A stretch of 64,000 bases of DNA from Flavobacteriales bacterium (GTDB lineage Bacteria > Bacteroidota > Bacteroidia > Flavobacteriales_F > PHOS-HE28), in NCBI GenBank assembly GCA_016718655.1, contig JADKCV010000002.1, positions 62,001 to 126,000 on the forward strand. Reading direction: 5' to 3'. Positions 54,654-63,428 of the stretch are shown one piece after another. Every line of letters starts with the position of its first letter. Within the stretch, counting starts at the first letter, position 1. A model generated the notes under the pieces. That model was not told the DNA's origin and did no database searches. It worked only from the letters and a program-made list of their open reading frames with translations. The translations under genes and the position numbers were made by a program.

Positions 54654-55492
54654 TCAGGCGCCCTTCTTGGCGTTGATGCGTTCGACGATGAACTTGTTCG
54701 ACGGGTTCTTCGGGCGCGGGTCTTCTTACCCTTCGCCAGCAGACCCTTGCGGCTCCGTGGGTGACCACCGGATGCACGGCCCTCACCACCACCCATCGGG
54801 TGATCGACCGGGTTCATGGCCACCGCACGGGTGCGGGGACGACGACCCTGCCAGCGGCTGCGACCGGCCTTACCGCTCTTCTGCAGCATGTGCTCGCTAT
54901 TGCCCACGGTACCCACGGTGGCCAAACAGCTCACCAGGATCATACGGACCTCACCGCTCGGCATCTTCAGCGTGGCGTAGCGTCCTTCACGGGCGCTCAA
55001 TTGGGCGAAGGTGCCGGCGCTGCGTGCGATCGTTCCACCTTGACCCGGCTGAAGCTCGATGTTGTGGATGATGGTACCCACTGGGATCTCGCTCAGCGGA
55101 AGCGTGTTCCCTACTTCGGGGGCAACACCCGTACGACCGCTCACGATCGTTTGTCCCACCTGGAGACCGTTCGGTGCCAGGATATAACGCTTCTCGCCAT
55201 CCGCGTAGAACAACAGCGCGATACGTGCACTGCGGTTCGGATCGTACTCGATGGTCTTCACCACCGCAGGGATACCGAACTTGTCACGCTTCATGTCCAC
55301 CTCGCGGTAGCGCTGCTTGTGACCACCGCCGATGTAGCGCATGGTCATCTTGCCTTGGTTGTTACGGCCACCGCTCTTGTTGGTGCCGCTGGTCAACGAC
55401 TTCAGCGGAACACGCGTGGTGATGCCTTCGAAGTCGGTGATCACCTTGTGACGGGTGCCGGGAGTGACCGGGTTGAGTTTGCGAATGCCCAT
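54654..55492 (-). CDS. rplB: 50S ribosomal protein L2, with an apparent one-base deletion near the end
   Basis: The frame from 55492 is a full L2 (MGIRKLNPVTPGTRHKVITD, GRNNQGKMTMRYIGGGHKQR, MNPVDHPMGGGEGRASGGHP) as far as GKKTRAR, then changes into a Ser/Arg nonsense tail that runs over the rpsS start. One added base near 54710 restores KNPSNKFIVERINAKKGA and a TGA at 54654, giving 279 residues. L2 is needed for peptidyl transfer, so a real truncation is unlikely. Confidence 0.93.
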
Positions 55493-55512
55493 GGCTCAGG
55501 TGGATACCGGGA

Positions 55513-55806
55513 TCAGATGCTGCTGTAGAGATCGATGACCTCGCCGCTCTTCAGGCTCACGATGGCTTTCTTGAAGCTGTTCGTACGCCCTTTCAGGATG
55601 AGGCTCTTGGTGTAACGCGTGCGGTTCTTGCCGCGGCAGATCATGGTGCGAACGCCCGTCACCGTGACGTTGTACTCCTTCTCCACTGCCTGTTTGATCT
55701 GCACCTTGTTGCTGGTCTTGGCGACAACGAAGCCGTAACGGCCTTCCTTCTCGCCCTGTGCCGTCATCTTCTCAGTGACGATCGGTCGGATGATGATCTG
55801 GCTCAT
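55513..55806 (-). CDS. rplW: 50S ribosomal protein L23
   Basis: 97 residues with MSQIIIRPIVTEKMTAQGEK, YGFVVAKTSNKVQIKQAVEK and a C-terminal LKSGEVIDLYSSI. L23 docks trigger factor and SRP at the exit tunnel. Standard place between rplD (3-nt gap) and rplB. Confidence 0.97.
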   Translation of the reverse strand: MSQIIIRPIVTEKMTAQGEKEGRYGFVVAKTSNKVQIKQAVEKEYNVTVTGVRTMICRGKNRTRYTKSLILKGRTNSFKKAIVSLKSGEVIDLYSSI

Positions 55807-55809
55807 GGC

Positions 55810-56439
55810 TTACTTGGTGAGGGTGTTCTCCAATGAGGTGATCGCTTCCTTCACGATCAATACCCCGTTGGCGTTCATGATATCATAGGTGCTCAGCTCA
55901 CTGGCCACCACCACACGCGCACCCTGCAGGTTGCGTGCGCTCAGGATCACGTTGTCATCCTTGGACGGAACCACCAGGATGCTCTTACGCTCACCGAGTT
56001 CGAAGGCCTTCAGGATGGCAGCGAACTCGCGGGTGCGGGGAGCCGACATGGCCACCGAATCCAACACCTTCACCGAGCCGTCCTTCACCTTGTAGGTCAG
56101 GGCACTGCGACGGGCCAGGTCCTTCACCTTCTTGTTCAGTTTGAAGTGGTAGTCGCGGGGCTTGGGGCCGAACACGCGCGCACCACCCTTGAACAGGGGG
56201 CTCTTGATGGAACCCTTCCGGCTTCCACCCGTGCCCTTTTGACGGTGCAGTTTCTTGGTGGAACCTGAAACCTCGCTCTTCTCGAGCGTCTTGGAGGTCC
56301 CCTGGCGCTTGTTCGCCAAGTGTTGTTTCACATCCAACCAGATGGCGTGGTCGTTCGGTTCGATCCCGAACACCGCATCGCTCAGCTTGGCTTTCTTGCC
56401 GGTGGACTTGCCGTCCTTGCCGAAGATCTCGAGTTCCAT
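55810..56439 (-). CDS. rplD: 50S ribosomal protein L4
   Basis: 209 residues: MELEIFGKDGKSTGKKAKLS, the tunnel loop KLHRQKGTGGSRKGSIKSPL with FKGGARVFGPKPRDY, and the globular end NANGVLIVKEAITSLENTL. In enteric bacteria L4 also represses the S10 operon; no leader for that was identified. It begins 1 nt after the rplC stop. Confidence 0.97.
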   Translation of the reverse strand: MELEIFGKDGKSTGKKAKLSDAVFGIEPNDHAIWLDVKQHLANKRQGTSKTLEKSEVSGSTKKLHRQKGTGGSRKGSIKSPLFKGGARVFGPKPRDYHFKLNKKVKDLARRSALTYKVKDGSVKVLDSVAMSAPRTREFAAILKAFELGERKSILVVPSKDDNVILSARNLQGARVVVASELSTYDIMNANGVLIVKEAITSLENTLTK

Positions 56440-56440
56440 C

Positions 56441-57058
56441 TTACTTCCAGATGATCACGAAGCTGCCTTTGGCACCAGGAACGGTACCGCGCAACAGCAA
56501 CAGGTTCTTACCAGCGTCCACCTTCACCACCTTGAGGTTCTCGGTGGTCACTTTATTGCCGCCCGTGCGACCGGCCATACGGAGGCCCTTGAACACACGG
56601 CTGGGATAGGATGAACCACCCAGTGAACCGGGGGCACGGCTACGGTCATGCTGACCGTGCGTAGCCTCACCGACACCACTGAAGCCGTGACGCTTCACCA
56701 CACCTTGAAAGCCCTTACCCTTGCTGTTGCCAGTAACGGTGACAAAGCTGCCTTCTTCGAACAGTTCAACGCTAACCGTCTGGCCCAAGGTCATGGTCTC
56801 CTCGAATTCCTTGAACTCGTGAGCCTTCACCTTGGGGGTGGTTCCGGCCTTCTTGTAATGGCCCAGCGCTGCCGCAGGCGTGTTCTTCACCCGACGCTCG
56901 CCGGAGGACAACTGCACCGCAGTGTACCCGTCCTTCTCGAGGGTCTTCACATGGCTGACCACATTGGGGGCTGCTTCGATCACCGTGCAGGCCACCAAGG
57001 ACCCGTCCGTATCGAACAGGCTGGTCATTCCGATCTTCTTTCCGATCAATCCGCTCAT
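56441..57058 (-). CDS. rplC: 50S ribosomal protein L3
   Basis: 205 residues: MSGLIGKKIGMTSLFDTDGS, VTGNSKGKGFQGVVKRHGFS and GSLGGSSYPSRVFKGLRMAG. L3 starts 50S assembly and reaches the peptidyl-transferase centre with its long loop. Normal length. Confidence 0.97.
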   Translation of the reverse strand: MSGLIGKKIGMTSLFDTDGSLVACTVIEAAPNVVSHVKTLEKDGYTAVQLSSGERRVKNTPAAALGHYKKAGTTPKVKAHEFKEFEETMTLGQTVSVELFEEGSFVTVTGNSKGKGFQGVVKRHGFSGVGEATHGQHDRSRAPGSLGGSSYPSRVFKGLRMAGRTGGNKVTTENLKVVKVDAGKNLLLLRGTVPGAKGSFVIIWK

Positions 57059-57077
57059 GGCTGTGTCGTGTTATCGG

Positions 57078-57383
57078 TCAGACCTTGATCTCCACGTCCA
57101 CGCCGCTGGGGAGTTCCAGCTTCATCAGGGCATCGATCGTCTTGGAGGACGAGCTGTAGATGTCCATCATGCGTTTGTAGCTGCAGAGCTGGAATTGCTC
57201 GCGGGCCTTCTTGTTCACGTGCGGGGAGCGGAGCACGGTGAATATGCGCTTGTGTGTAGGCAGTGGAATAGGACCACTGACCACGGCGCCCGTGCTCTTC
57301 ACCGTCTTTACGATCTTCTCGGCGCTCTTGTCGACGAGATTGTGATCGTAGGACCGCAGCTTTATGCGGATCTTCTGGGTCAT
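57078..57383 (-). CDS. rpsJ: 30S ribosomal protein S10
   Basis: 101 residues: MTQKIRIKLRSYDHNLVDKS, GPIPLPTHKRIFTVLRSPHV and a C-terminal LPSGVDVEIKV. S10 also works with NusB in transcription antitermination. It follows fusA at 11 nt with no tuf gene between, the usual order in this phylum. Confidence 0.97.
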   Translation of the reverse strand: MTQKIRIKLRSYDHNLVDKSAEKIVKTVKSTGAVVSGPIPLPTHKRIFTVLRSPHVNKKAREQFQLCSYKRMMDIYSSSSKTIDALMKLELPSGVDVEIKV

Positions 57384-57394
57384 CGCTGTTTGCG

Positions 57395-59503
57395 TTAGGC
57401 TGAAACTTTACCGCGCACCTTGGCCAGGACGGCTTCGGTCACGTTATTGGGTGCTGGATCGTAGTGGCTGAACTCCATGGTGCTGCTTGCACGGCCGGAA
57501 CTCATGGTGCGCAGGGAGGTCACGTAGCCGAACATCTCGCTCAAAGGCACGGTGCCTTTGATCGCCTTAGCGCCGGAACGGTCCTCCATGCCTTGGATGG
57601 TTCCGCGGCGACGGTTGAGGTCGCCCACGATATCACCCATGTTCTCCTCAGGCGTGATCACCTCGATCTTCATGATGGGCTCCAACAGCACCGGCTTGCA
57701 CTTGGGCAGGGCCGTACGGAAGGCGCTCTTCGCGCAGATCTCGAAGCTCAGTGCGTCGGAGTCCACGTTGTGGAAACTTCCATCGTACAAGGTCACTTTC
57801 AAGGTCTCGATCGGGAACCCGGCGAGCACACCGTTCTTCAAGGAAGCCTCGAAGCCTTTCTGCACCGGTGCGATGAATTCCTTCGGGATGCTACCACCCT
57901 TGATCTCGTCCACGAACACCAAGCCTGTCTTCTCGGGATCGGTCTGTGGTTCGATGCGTACATGGATGTCCGCGAACTTACCGCGACCACCCGTCTGCTT
58001 CTTGTACAACTCGCGGTGTTCCACGGAGCCCGTGATGGCCTCCTTGTACTTCACCTGGGGCGCGCCTTGGTTGCACTCCACCTTGAACTCGCGCTTCATG
58101 CGGTCCACGAGGATCTCCAAATGCAGTTCGCCCATTCCGCTGATCACGGTCTGACCGGTCTCTTCGTCGGTGTGCACCTTGAAGGTCGGATCCTCCTCGG
58201 CCAACTTGGCCAATGCCGCACCCATCTTGTCCAGATCGGCCTGGGTCTTCGGCTCCACAGCGATACCGATCACCGGCTCCGGGAAGCTCATGCTCTCCAG
58301 AATGATCGGATGCTCCTCGGCACATAGCGTGTCACCGGTACGAATGTCCTTGAAACCTACTGCCGCGCCGATGTCACCGGCAACGATACGCTCCACAGGG
58401 TTCTGCTTGTTGGAGTGCATCTGGAAGATGCGGCTGATACGCTCCTTCTTGTCACTACGCGTGTTCAGTACGTAGCTACCGGCCTCCAACACGCCGCTGT
58501 AGGCGCGGAAGAATGCCAGGCGACCCACGAACGGATCGGTCGCGATCTTGAAGGCAAGACCAGCGAAAGGCTCATCGGGATCGGGACGACGCAGGATCTC
58601 GGTATCGGTGCGGGGATCGATACCCGTGACCGCCTCGATATCCATTGGGCTGGGCAAATAGGCCATCACAGCATCGAGCATGGTCTGCACACCCTTGTTC
58701 TTGAAGGCGCTACCGCACAGGATCGGGGTGATGCTCATGTTGATCGCGCTCTTACGGATCGCGGCCATCACCTCGGCTTCGGTCAAGCTATCGGGATCGG
58801 CGAAGTACTTCTCCATCAACTTGTCGTCGCTCTCAGCAACGGCTTCGATGAGCTTGTCGCGCCACTCCTTCACGGTCTCCTTCAGGTCCTCGGGGATGGG
58901 AACCTCGCTCCAGGTCATGCCCTGGTCGGCTTCGTTCCATACCATGCCGCGGTTGTTGATCAGGTCCACAACGCCTTTGAAGTCCGCTTCGGCACCGATG
59001 GGCACCTGCAGGGGAACCGGGTTGGCGCCGAGGCGCTCGCGGATCTGCTTCACCACGTTGAAGAAGTCGGCACCGCTGCGGTCCATCTTGTTGACGAAGC
59101 CGATGCGGGGCACCTTGTACTTGTTGGCCTGGCGCCATACGGTCTCGCTCTGTGGCTCTACACCGCCCACGGCACAGAACAGGGCCACGGCACCGTCAAG
59201 CACGCGCAGGCTGCGCTCCACCTCAACGGTGAAGTCCACGTGACCCGGCGTATCGATCAGGTTGATCTTGTACTTGTCACCACGATAATCCCAACTGGTG
59301 GTGGTGGCGGCGCTGGTGATGGTGATACCACGCTCCTGCTCCTGCGCCATCCAATCCATGGTGGCCGCACCGTCATGCACCTCACCGATCTTGTGAACAA
59401 GACCCGTGTAGTACAGGATGCGCTCGGAAGTGGTGGTCTTCCCGGCATCGATGTGCGCCATGATGCCGATGTTGCGCGTGAATGTTAGGTCCCTCTTGGC
59501 CAT
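57395..59503 (-). CDS. fusA: Translation elongation factor G
   Basis: 702 residues from MAKRDLTFTRNIGIMAHIDA, not from the longer frame to 59605. GTPase motifs in order: G1 AHIDAGKTTT, G3 DTPGHVDF, G4 NKMDRSGAD. Later domains include GMGELHLEILVDRMKREFKV and the domain IV-V elements GRGKFADIHV and RRGTIQGME. EF-G moves tRNAs and mRNA after peptide transfer and splits post-termination ribosomes with RRF. It lies between rpsG and rpsJ, joining the str and S10 parts in one run. Confidence 0.97.
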   Translation of the reverse strand: MAKRDLTFTRNIGIMAHIDAGKTTTSERILYYTGLVHKIGEVHDGAATMDWMAQEQERGITITSAATTTSWDYRGDKYKINLIDTPGHVDFTVEVERSLRVLDGAVALFCAVGGVEPQSETVWRQANKYKVPRIGFVNKMDRSGADFFNVVKQIRERLGANPVPLQVPIGAEADFKGVVDLINNRGMVWNEADQGMTWSEVPIPEDLKETVKEWRDKLIEAVAESDDKLMEKYFADPDSLTEAEVMAAIRKSAINMSITPILCGSAFKNKGVQTMLDAVMAYLPSPMDIEAVTGIDPRTDTEILRRPDPDEPFAGLAFKIATDPFVGRLAFFRAYSGVLEAGSYVLNTRSDKKERISRIFQMHSNKQNPVERIVAGDIGAAVGFKDIRTGDTLCAEEHPIILESMSFPEPVIGIAVEPKTQADLDKMGAALAKLAEEDPTFKVHTDEETGQTVISGMGELHLEILVDRMKREFKVECNQGAPQVKYKEAITGSVEHRELYKKQTGGRGKFADIHVRIEPQTDPEKTGLVFVDEIKGGSIPKEFIAPVQKGFEASLKNGVLAGFPIETLKVTLYDGSFHNVDSDALSFEICAKSAFRTALPKCKPVLLEPIMKIEVITPEENMGDIVGDLNRRRGTIQGMEDRSGAKAIKGTVPLSEMFGYVTSLRTMSSGRASSTMEFSHYDPAPNNVTEAVLAKVRGKVSA

Positions 59504-59528
59504 GATCGTGCTCGCTCTACCGTCGTTA

Positions 59529-59993
59529 TCAGAAACGGAAGTGGCTGAATGCCTTGTTGGCCTCGGCCATCTTGTGGATCTCCTCCTTCTTCTTGAACGC
59601 CCCACCCTCTTCCTTGGAAGCGGCCAGGATCTCGTTCGCCAGCTTCATGGCCATGCTCCGCTCGTTGCGGTTACGTGCGTAACCGATGAGCCATTTCATG
59701 GCCAAGCTCTTCTTGCGGTCCTCACGGACCGACTGTGGGATCTGGAAGTTGGCACCGCCCACCCGGCGACTACGAACCTCCACTTGGGGGGTCACGTTGG
59801 TAAGTGCTTTGCGGAACACCTCCAGACCTTCCTCGCCGCTCTTCTCGGACACGATGTCCATAGCGGAATAGAAGATATCGAACGACTTGCTCTTCTTGCC
59901 GTCGTACATGAGGTTGTTCACGAACTTGGTCACTTGCACGTCACCGAACTTGGGATCGGGGAGCGTGGTGTGCTTGACTGTCTTCTTGCGCAT
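59529..59993 (-). CDS. rpsG: 30S ribosomal protein S7
   Basis: 154 residues: MRKKTVKHTTLPDPKFGDVQ, VTKFVNNLMYDGKKS and RSRRVGGANFQIPQSVREDR. S7 nucleates the 30S head. It follows rpsL by 20 nt. Confidence 0.97.
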   Translation of the reverse strand: MRKKTVKHTTLPDPKFGDVQVTKFVNNLMYDGKKSKSFDIFYSAMDIVSEKSGEEGLEVFRKALTNVTPQVEVRSRRVGGANFQIPQSVREDRKKSLAMKWLIGYARNRNERSMAMKLANEILAASKEEGGAFKKKEEIHKMAEANKAFSHFRF

Positions 59994-60013
59994 GGCTGCT
60001 TCGTGCTGACAGG

Positions 60014-60412
60014 TTACTTCTTCTTGGCAGGGGCTGCTCCGGGCTTCGGACGCTTGGTGCCATACTTGCTACGACGCTGATTACGGCCCTCCACACCCGA
60101 GGTGTCGAGCACGCCTCGTACGATGTGGTACTTCACACCGGGAAGGTCCTTCACACGACCGCCGCGGACAAGCACGATGCTGTGCTCCTGCAGGTTGTGT
60201 CCTTCACCGCCGATGTAAGCGATCACCTCGTACCCGTTCACCAAACGAACCTTGGCCACCTTACGGAGGGCCGAGTTCGGCTTCTTGGGGGTGGTGGTGT
60301 ACACTTTGGTACACACGCCACGGCGCTGCGGGCAGCGGGTCAAGGCAACTGACTTGCTCTTGTACTCAGGGTTCTCGCGGCCCTTACGGATGAGCTGTTG
60401 GATCGTTGGCAT
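60014..60412 (-). CDS. rpsL: 30S ribosomal protein S12
   Basis: 132 residues: MPTIQQLIRKGRENPEYKSK, QRRGVCTKVYTTTPKKPNSA and LVRGGRVKDLPGVKYHIVRG. S12 controls decoding accuracy. The Lys of the TTTPKKPNS segment is the wild-type residue at the streptomycin-resistance site. First gene of the long ribosomal transcript, with a promoter box 60 nt upstream. Confidence 0.97.
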   Translation of the reverse strand: MPTIQQLIRKGRENPEYKSKSVALTRCPQRRGVCTKVYTTTPKKPNSALRKVAKVRLVNGYEVIAYIGGEGHNLQEHSIVLVRGGRVKDLPGVKYHIVRGVLDTSGVEGRNQRRSKYGTKRPKPGAAPAKKK

Positions 60413-60471
60413 GAGGTCCTTTCGTCTTGGCTTTCAGGCGTTTCCGCGCACTCCTTGGCGAAAACGGGCTG

Positions 60472-60479
60472 CGAAGGTA
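60472..60479 (-). promoter_or_regulatory. Probable -7 promoter box of the ribosomal superoperon
   Basis: TACCTTCG on the minus strand, one change from TAnnTTTG and of the form TACCTTCGCA often seen before genes of GC-rich Bacteroidota. It is 60 nt upstream of rpsL. The rest of the 315-nt gap 60413-60727 contains no gene that I can see, only this box and the Fic control region. Confidence 0.5.
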
Positions 60480-60688
60480 GGGAGATCCATCTTATGAACG
60501 ATCCCTGGGTGATGAAAAATCGCTGCACCCCACGCTCCGATCAACCGGGGATCCGATCATACCCACTGCAGAACTTATATCCATCTGTTTGATATTCAAG
60601 TGATTGACAAACACTACTCACGCACCACACCAGGTAACGAACAGCGCTCCGACCCACAACCTTGCAAGGTCCACATGCTGAATATGTC

Positions 60689-60696
60689 TATATTTG
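60689..60696 (+). promoter_or_regulatory. -7 promoter box of the Fic-like gene
   Basis: TATATTTG, a perfect TAnnTTTG match 31 nt upstream of the ATG at 60728. A TTG at 60662-60664 could be the -33 element although the spacing (24 nt) is slightly long. Confidence 0.65.
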
Positions 60697-60714
60697 ATCA
60701 GATCAAATGATCTG
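60692..60714. promoter_or_regulatory. Two overlapping palindromes covering the Fic promoter (putative operator)
   Basis: ATTTGATC-A-GATCAAAT (60692-60708) is a perfect palindrome with 8-bp arms that overlaps the -7 box. CAGATCA-AA-TGATCTG (60699-60714) is a second perfect one shifted by half a turn or so. A dimeric repressor bound here would block the promoter. The regulator is unknown. Confidence 0.6.
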
Positions 60715-60727
60715 TTAACGATCTACA

Positions 60728-61693
60728 ATGGACCTAGGCACCATCACCTATTACTCCATCGATCCACGCATGCTGAACCTGGTGGCCAACATCCACCACC
60801 GGCTCGGTGAGGTCCATGCTCGGCACCTGCAGCACAGCCCGCCCGACCTGGCCCGTGCCTACCGCGTTAGCGCCGTCCACGCCAATGTGGCGATAGAAGG
60901 CGGTATGCTCGATCACCTGCCCGTGGCAGAGCTGGTGAACCGACCTTCCGGCGCCATCGGTCCTGCCGACCTGGAAGTGGTGAACACCCACCGCACGCTG
61001 GAACACCTGCCCGAGATGGACCCCTTCCTGGCCAACGACCTCCGCCAGGCCCACACCCTATTGATGCATGGCCTGGCCACCGATGCTGGCCATTTCCGCA
61101 CCGGACCCATGGATGTCCTGTACGGCGACCCGGAGCCCCTTCGCACCGCTAGTGCCCATGACCTTCCCGCGGTGGTACAGGACCTGCTGCGGTATGCAGA
61201 AGAGGACGATTTCCCACCGATCATCACAAGCTGTGTGGTCCATTTCGGACTGATCTACTTGCGACCCTTCACTGCCGGGAACGGCCGCTTGGCCCGCTTA
61301 TGGCAGCGACGCATACTCATGCGGCACTGGTCGGTGTTCGGCTACCTTCCCTATGAGGCTTTCATCCACCGTGCCGAGCCTGCCTACCATGCCGCCCTGG
61401 AGTATGCCGACCGTCGTGGCGACTGCGGAGGCTTCATCGTATACCTCCTGGAACGCTTGGACGAGGCCTTGGCTGAAGTATTGGACGCCCCGGACCCGGT
61501 CCGCAAGCCGCAGGACCGCCTCCACCTCTTCCTCCAGCAGTGGGGGGATCGTCTGTTCCGCCGCAAGGACTACCTCATCTTCTTCCCGGAGCTCAGCACA
61601 GCCACAGCCACCCGCGACCTGATGGAAGCCACGGCCGACGGACGCATCCAGAAGTTCGGGGCAGTAAGGACCGCAGCGTACCGCAGCACGTGA
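60728..61693 (+). CDS. Fic-fold protein lacking the catalytic histidine
   Basis: 321 residues. The Fic domain covers about 60-240. The active-site motif should read HxFx(D/E)GNGRxxR; here it is RPFTAGNGRLAR (179-190), so the catalytic His is Arg and the metal-binding acid is Ala, while the nucleotide-anchoring GNGR and final Arg remain. An N-terminal segment ANVAIEGGML (near residue 55) resembles the inhibitory helix (S/T)xxxE(G/N) but with Asn in the first place. The C-terminal 80 residues look like the winged-helix part found in many Fic proteins. Canonical AMP transfer is therefore unlikely; nucleotide sensing, another chemistry or DNA binding are possible. The palindromic promoter fits self-control by its C-terminal domain (inference). 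Confidence 0.8.
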   Translation: MDLGTITYYSIDPRMLNLVANIHHRLGEVHARHLQHSPPDLARAYRVSAVHANVAIEGGMLDHLPVAELVNRPSGAIGPADLEVVNTHRTLEHLPEMDPFLANDLRQAHTLLMHGLATDAGHFRTGPMDVLYGDPEPLRTASAHDLPAVVQDLLRYAEEDDFPPIITSCVVHFGLIYLRPFTAGNGRLARLWQRRILMRHWSVFGYLPYEAFIHRAEPAYHAALEYADRRGDCGGFIVYLLERLDEALAEVLDAPDPVRKPQDRLHLFLQQWGDRLFRRKDYLIFFPELSTATATRDLMEATADGRIQKFGAVRTAAYRST

Positions 61694-61787
61694 TACGCAC
61701 CACGCGGGTCATCAATGGTTCAACGCCCTTCGGTCACCGTACATCACGGGCCGGGAACAGAATCGTTCCTTGCGGTGTCTAATTGTC

Positions 61788-63272
61788 ATGTACCGCCCCT
61801 GTCTTGCCCTTTTGCTCATACTCATCGCGATGGGCACACACGCCCAACGGGAGGCCCATCGTTGGTACTTCGGCGGAGAAGGTGTCGGTCTGGACTTCAC
61901 TACCTGCCCGCCCACCGTTGTCCAGGACGGCCTAGGTGCGGGCACCTTCGAAGGTGCCGCCACCATCAGTGACCCTGTGACCGGGGACCTGTTGTTCTAC
62001 ACCACCGGAAATGTGATCATCAACGCGGAGCACGAGGTGATGGTGAACGGCGAACCGTCCGGTTTGACCAACACCATGTCCCAGAACACGATCATCCCCA
62101 AACCGGGGTCGAACACCATCTACTACGTGTTCACTCCGGATGTGCAGGGCGGTCTGGTCCTCAATACGCTCTATCCCGATGCCTACGGGTTGAACATGGC
62201 CATCGTGGACATGTCGCTCGACTTCGGTCGGGGTGCCGTGGTGGACAAGTTCATCCCCGTGAGGCCACCCCCCAATTGCGAACTCCTGACCGCAGTACGT
62301 CATAGCAACGGTGTGGACTTCTGGTTGATCGGACACGTGTATGGGACGAATGAATTCTTCGTGTATGCCATCACCGAGGATGGGCTGTCCGAGGAACCGT
62401 TGCTACAGGCCATCGGCCCAGTGATCGACACACCACAACCCGGTACCCCCGACGGGTCCAACTTCGACGCCATCGGCCACCTCAAAGCCTCCCCTCAAGG
62501 TGACCGACTGGCCTTCACCACCTTTTACAACGGCACCACCGCACTGTTCGACTTCGACCCCAACACAGGGATCATCAGCAACCCCATCCCCTTGCTGATC
62601 GGCAAGGGGGGCTATGGCGTTTGCTTCTCGCCCGGTGGGAGCAAGCTATACATCACCGCGAGGGATAGCGCGCAATACGGCATCTTCTTCGATGCTGACC
62701 TGCTGCAATTCGACTTGAACGCAGGTGACCCTGGGGCCATACAGGCTTCGCGATTTCCGGTCTTCTCACCGAACGTGGGTGGGTTCGCCACCATGCGCTT
62801 GGGTCCCGACCAACGCATCTATGTGGCGCGCGCCAGCCAGGACCTCAGCCCATTGGGCGATGAATACTTGGGAATGATCATCCGGCCTGAACTGGCTGGC
62901 GCGGCGTGCAGCTATGTACACAATGGCGTGTTCTTGAACGGCCAACAGGGAAGTTGGAGCCTGAACAGCCTCTACGAGACCGGCGGAACGTGCGGAAATG
63001 ACCTCCCGACCGGTATCCAAACGCCACCCTCGCCCACCAAGCTCACCTTGATACCTGGAGCGGGATGTTTGGAGGTCATGTGGCCTGATGGTGCGGATCC
63101 GGATCGCTTGGACCTGCTCACCTCCGATGGTCGCATCGTAGCCTCGTTGGATGTGCGACCCTCCACAGGTCGCGTCAGTGTTCCTACCGCCGGCTGGGCC
63201 GCAGGCTGCTATGTTTTGCAGGTGAGCGGTCCTCAGCTCGTTCAAAGTGAACGCTTCGTGATCCCGGAGTGA
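61788..63272 (+). CDS. Secreted beta-propeller protein with C-terminal sorting-like tail
   Basis: About 494 residues from the ATG at 61788 (MYRPCLALLLILIAMGTHAQ is a signal peptide). The mature part starts REAHRWYFGGEGVGLDF and continues with WD40-like blades: GDLLFYTTGNVI, IYYVFTPD, HLKASPQGDRLAFTTF, VCFSPGGSKLYITA, MRLGPDQRIYVA. This type of propeller is common in large secreted Bacteroidota proteins. The end (DLLTSDGRIVASLDV, then AGCYVLQV and SERFVIPE) resembles a type A sorting domain for type IX export. No catalytic residues are recognised. Confidence 0.8.
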   Translation: MYRPCLALLLILIAMGTHAQREAHRWYFGGEGVGLDFTTCPPTVVQDGLGAGTFEGAATISDPVTGDLLFYTTGNVIINAEHEVMVNGEPSGLTNTMSQNTIIPKPGSNTIYYVFTPDVQGGLVLNTLYPDAYGLNMAIVDMSLDFGRGAVVDKFIPVRPPPNCELLTAVRHSNGVDFWLIGHVYGTNEFFVYAITEDGLSEEPLLQAIGPVIDTPQPGTPDGSNFDAIGHLKASPQGDRLAFTTFYNGTTALFDFDPNTGIISNPIPLLIGKGGYGVCFSPGGSKLYITARDSAQYGIFFDADLLQFDLNAGDPGAIQASRFPVFSPNVGGFATMRLGPDQRIYVARASQDLSPLGDEYLGMIIRPELAGAACSYVHNGVFLNGQQGSWSLNSLYETGGTCGNDLPTGIQTPPSPTKLTLIPGAGCLEVMWPDGADPDRLDLLTSDGRIVASLDVRPSTGRVSVPTAGWAAGCYVLQVSGPQLVQSERFVIPE

Positions 63273-63408
63273 CCCGGTTGCGGGTTGTTGGTCGGTCACA
63301 TCCATCGCTTGCCGACAACCGTGATCCTTCGAAGCGCGCTTCCGGGCGATGATGGCCCGAGGGGTCCCACTGTTGATATCAGTGGAAGCGAGGCCTTTCC
63401 TGCACGGT

Positions 63409-63416
63409 TACCTTTG
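63409..63416 (+). promoter_or_regulatory. -7 promoter box of the UvrD-family helicase gene
   Basis: TACCTTTG followed by CA, the classic TAnnTTTG box, 12 nt before the ATG at 63429, implying a very short mRNA leader. The 156-nt gap before the helicase shows nothing else except a short inverted repeat near 63368-63386 (CCACTG ... CAGTGG). Confidence 0.65.
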
Positions 63417-63428
63417 CACCCTTTCCAT

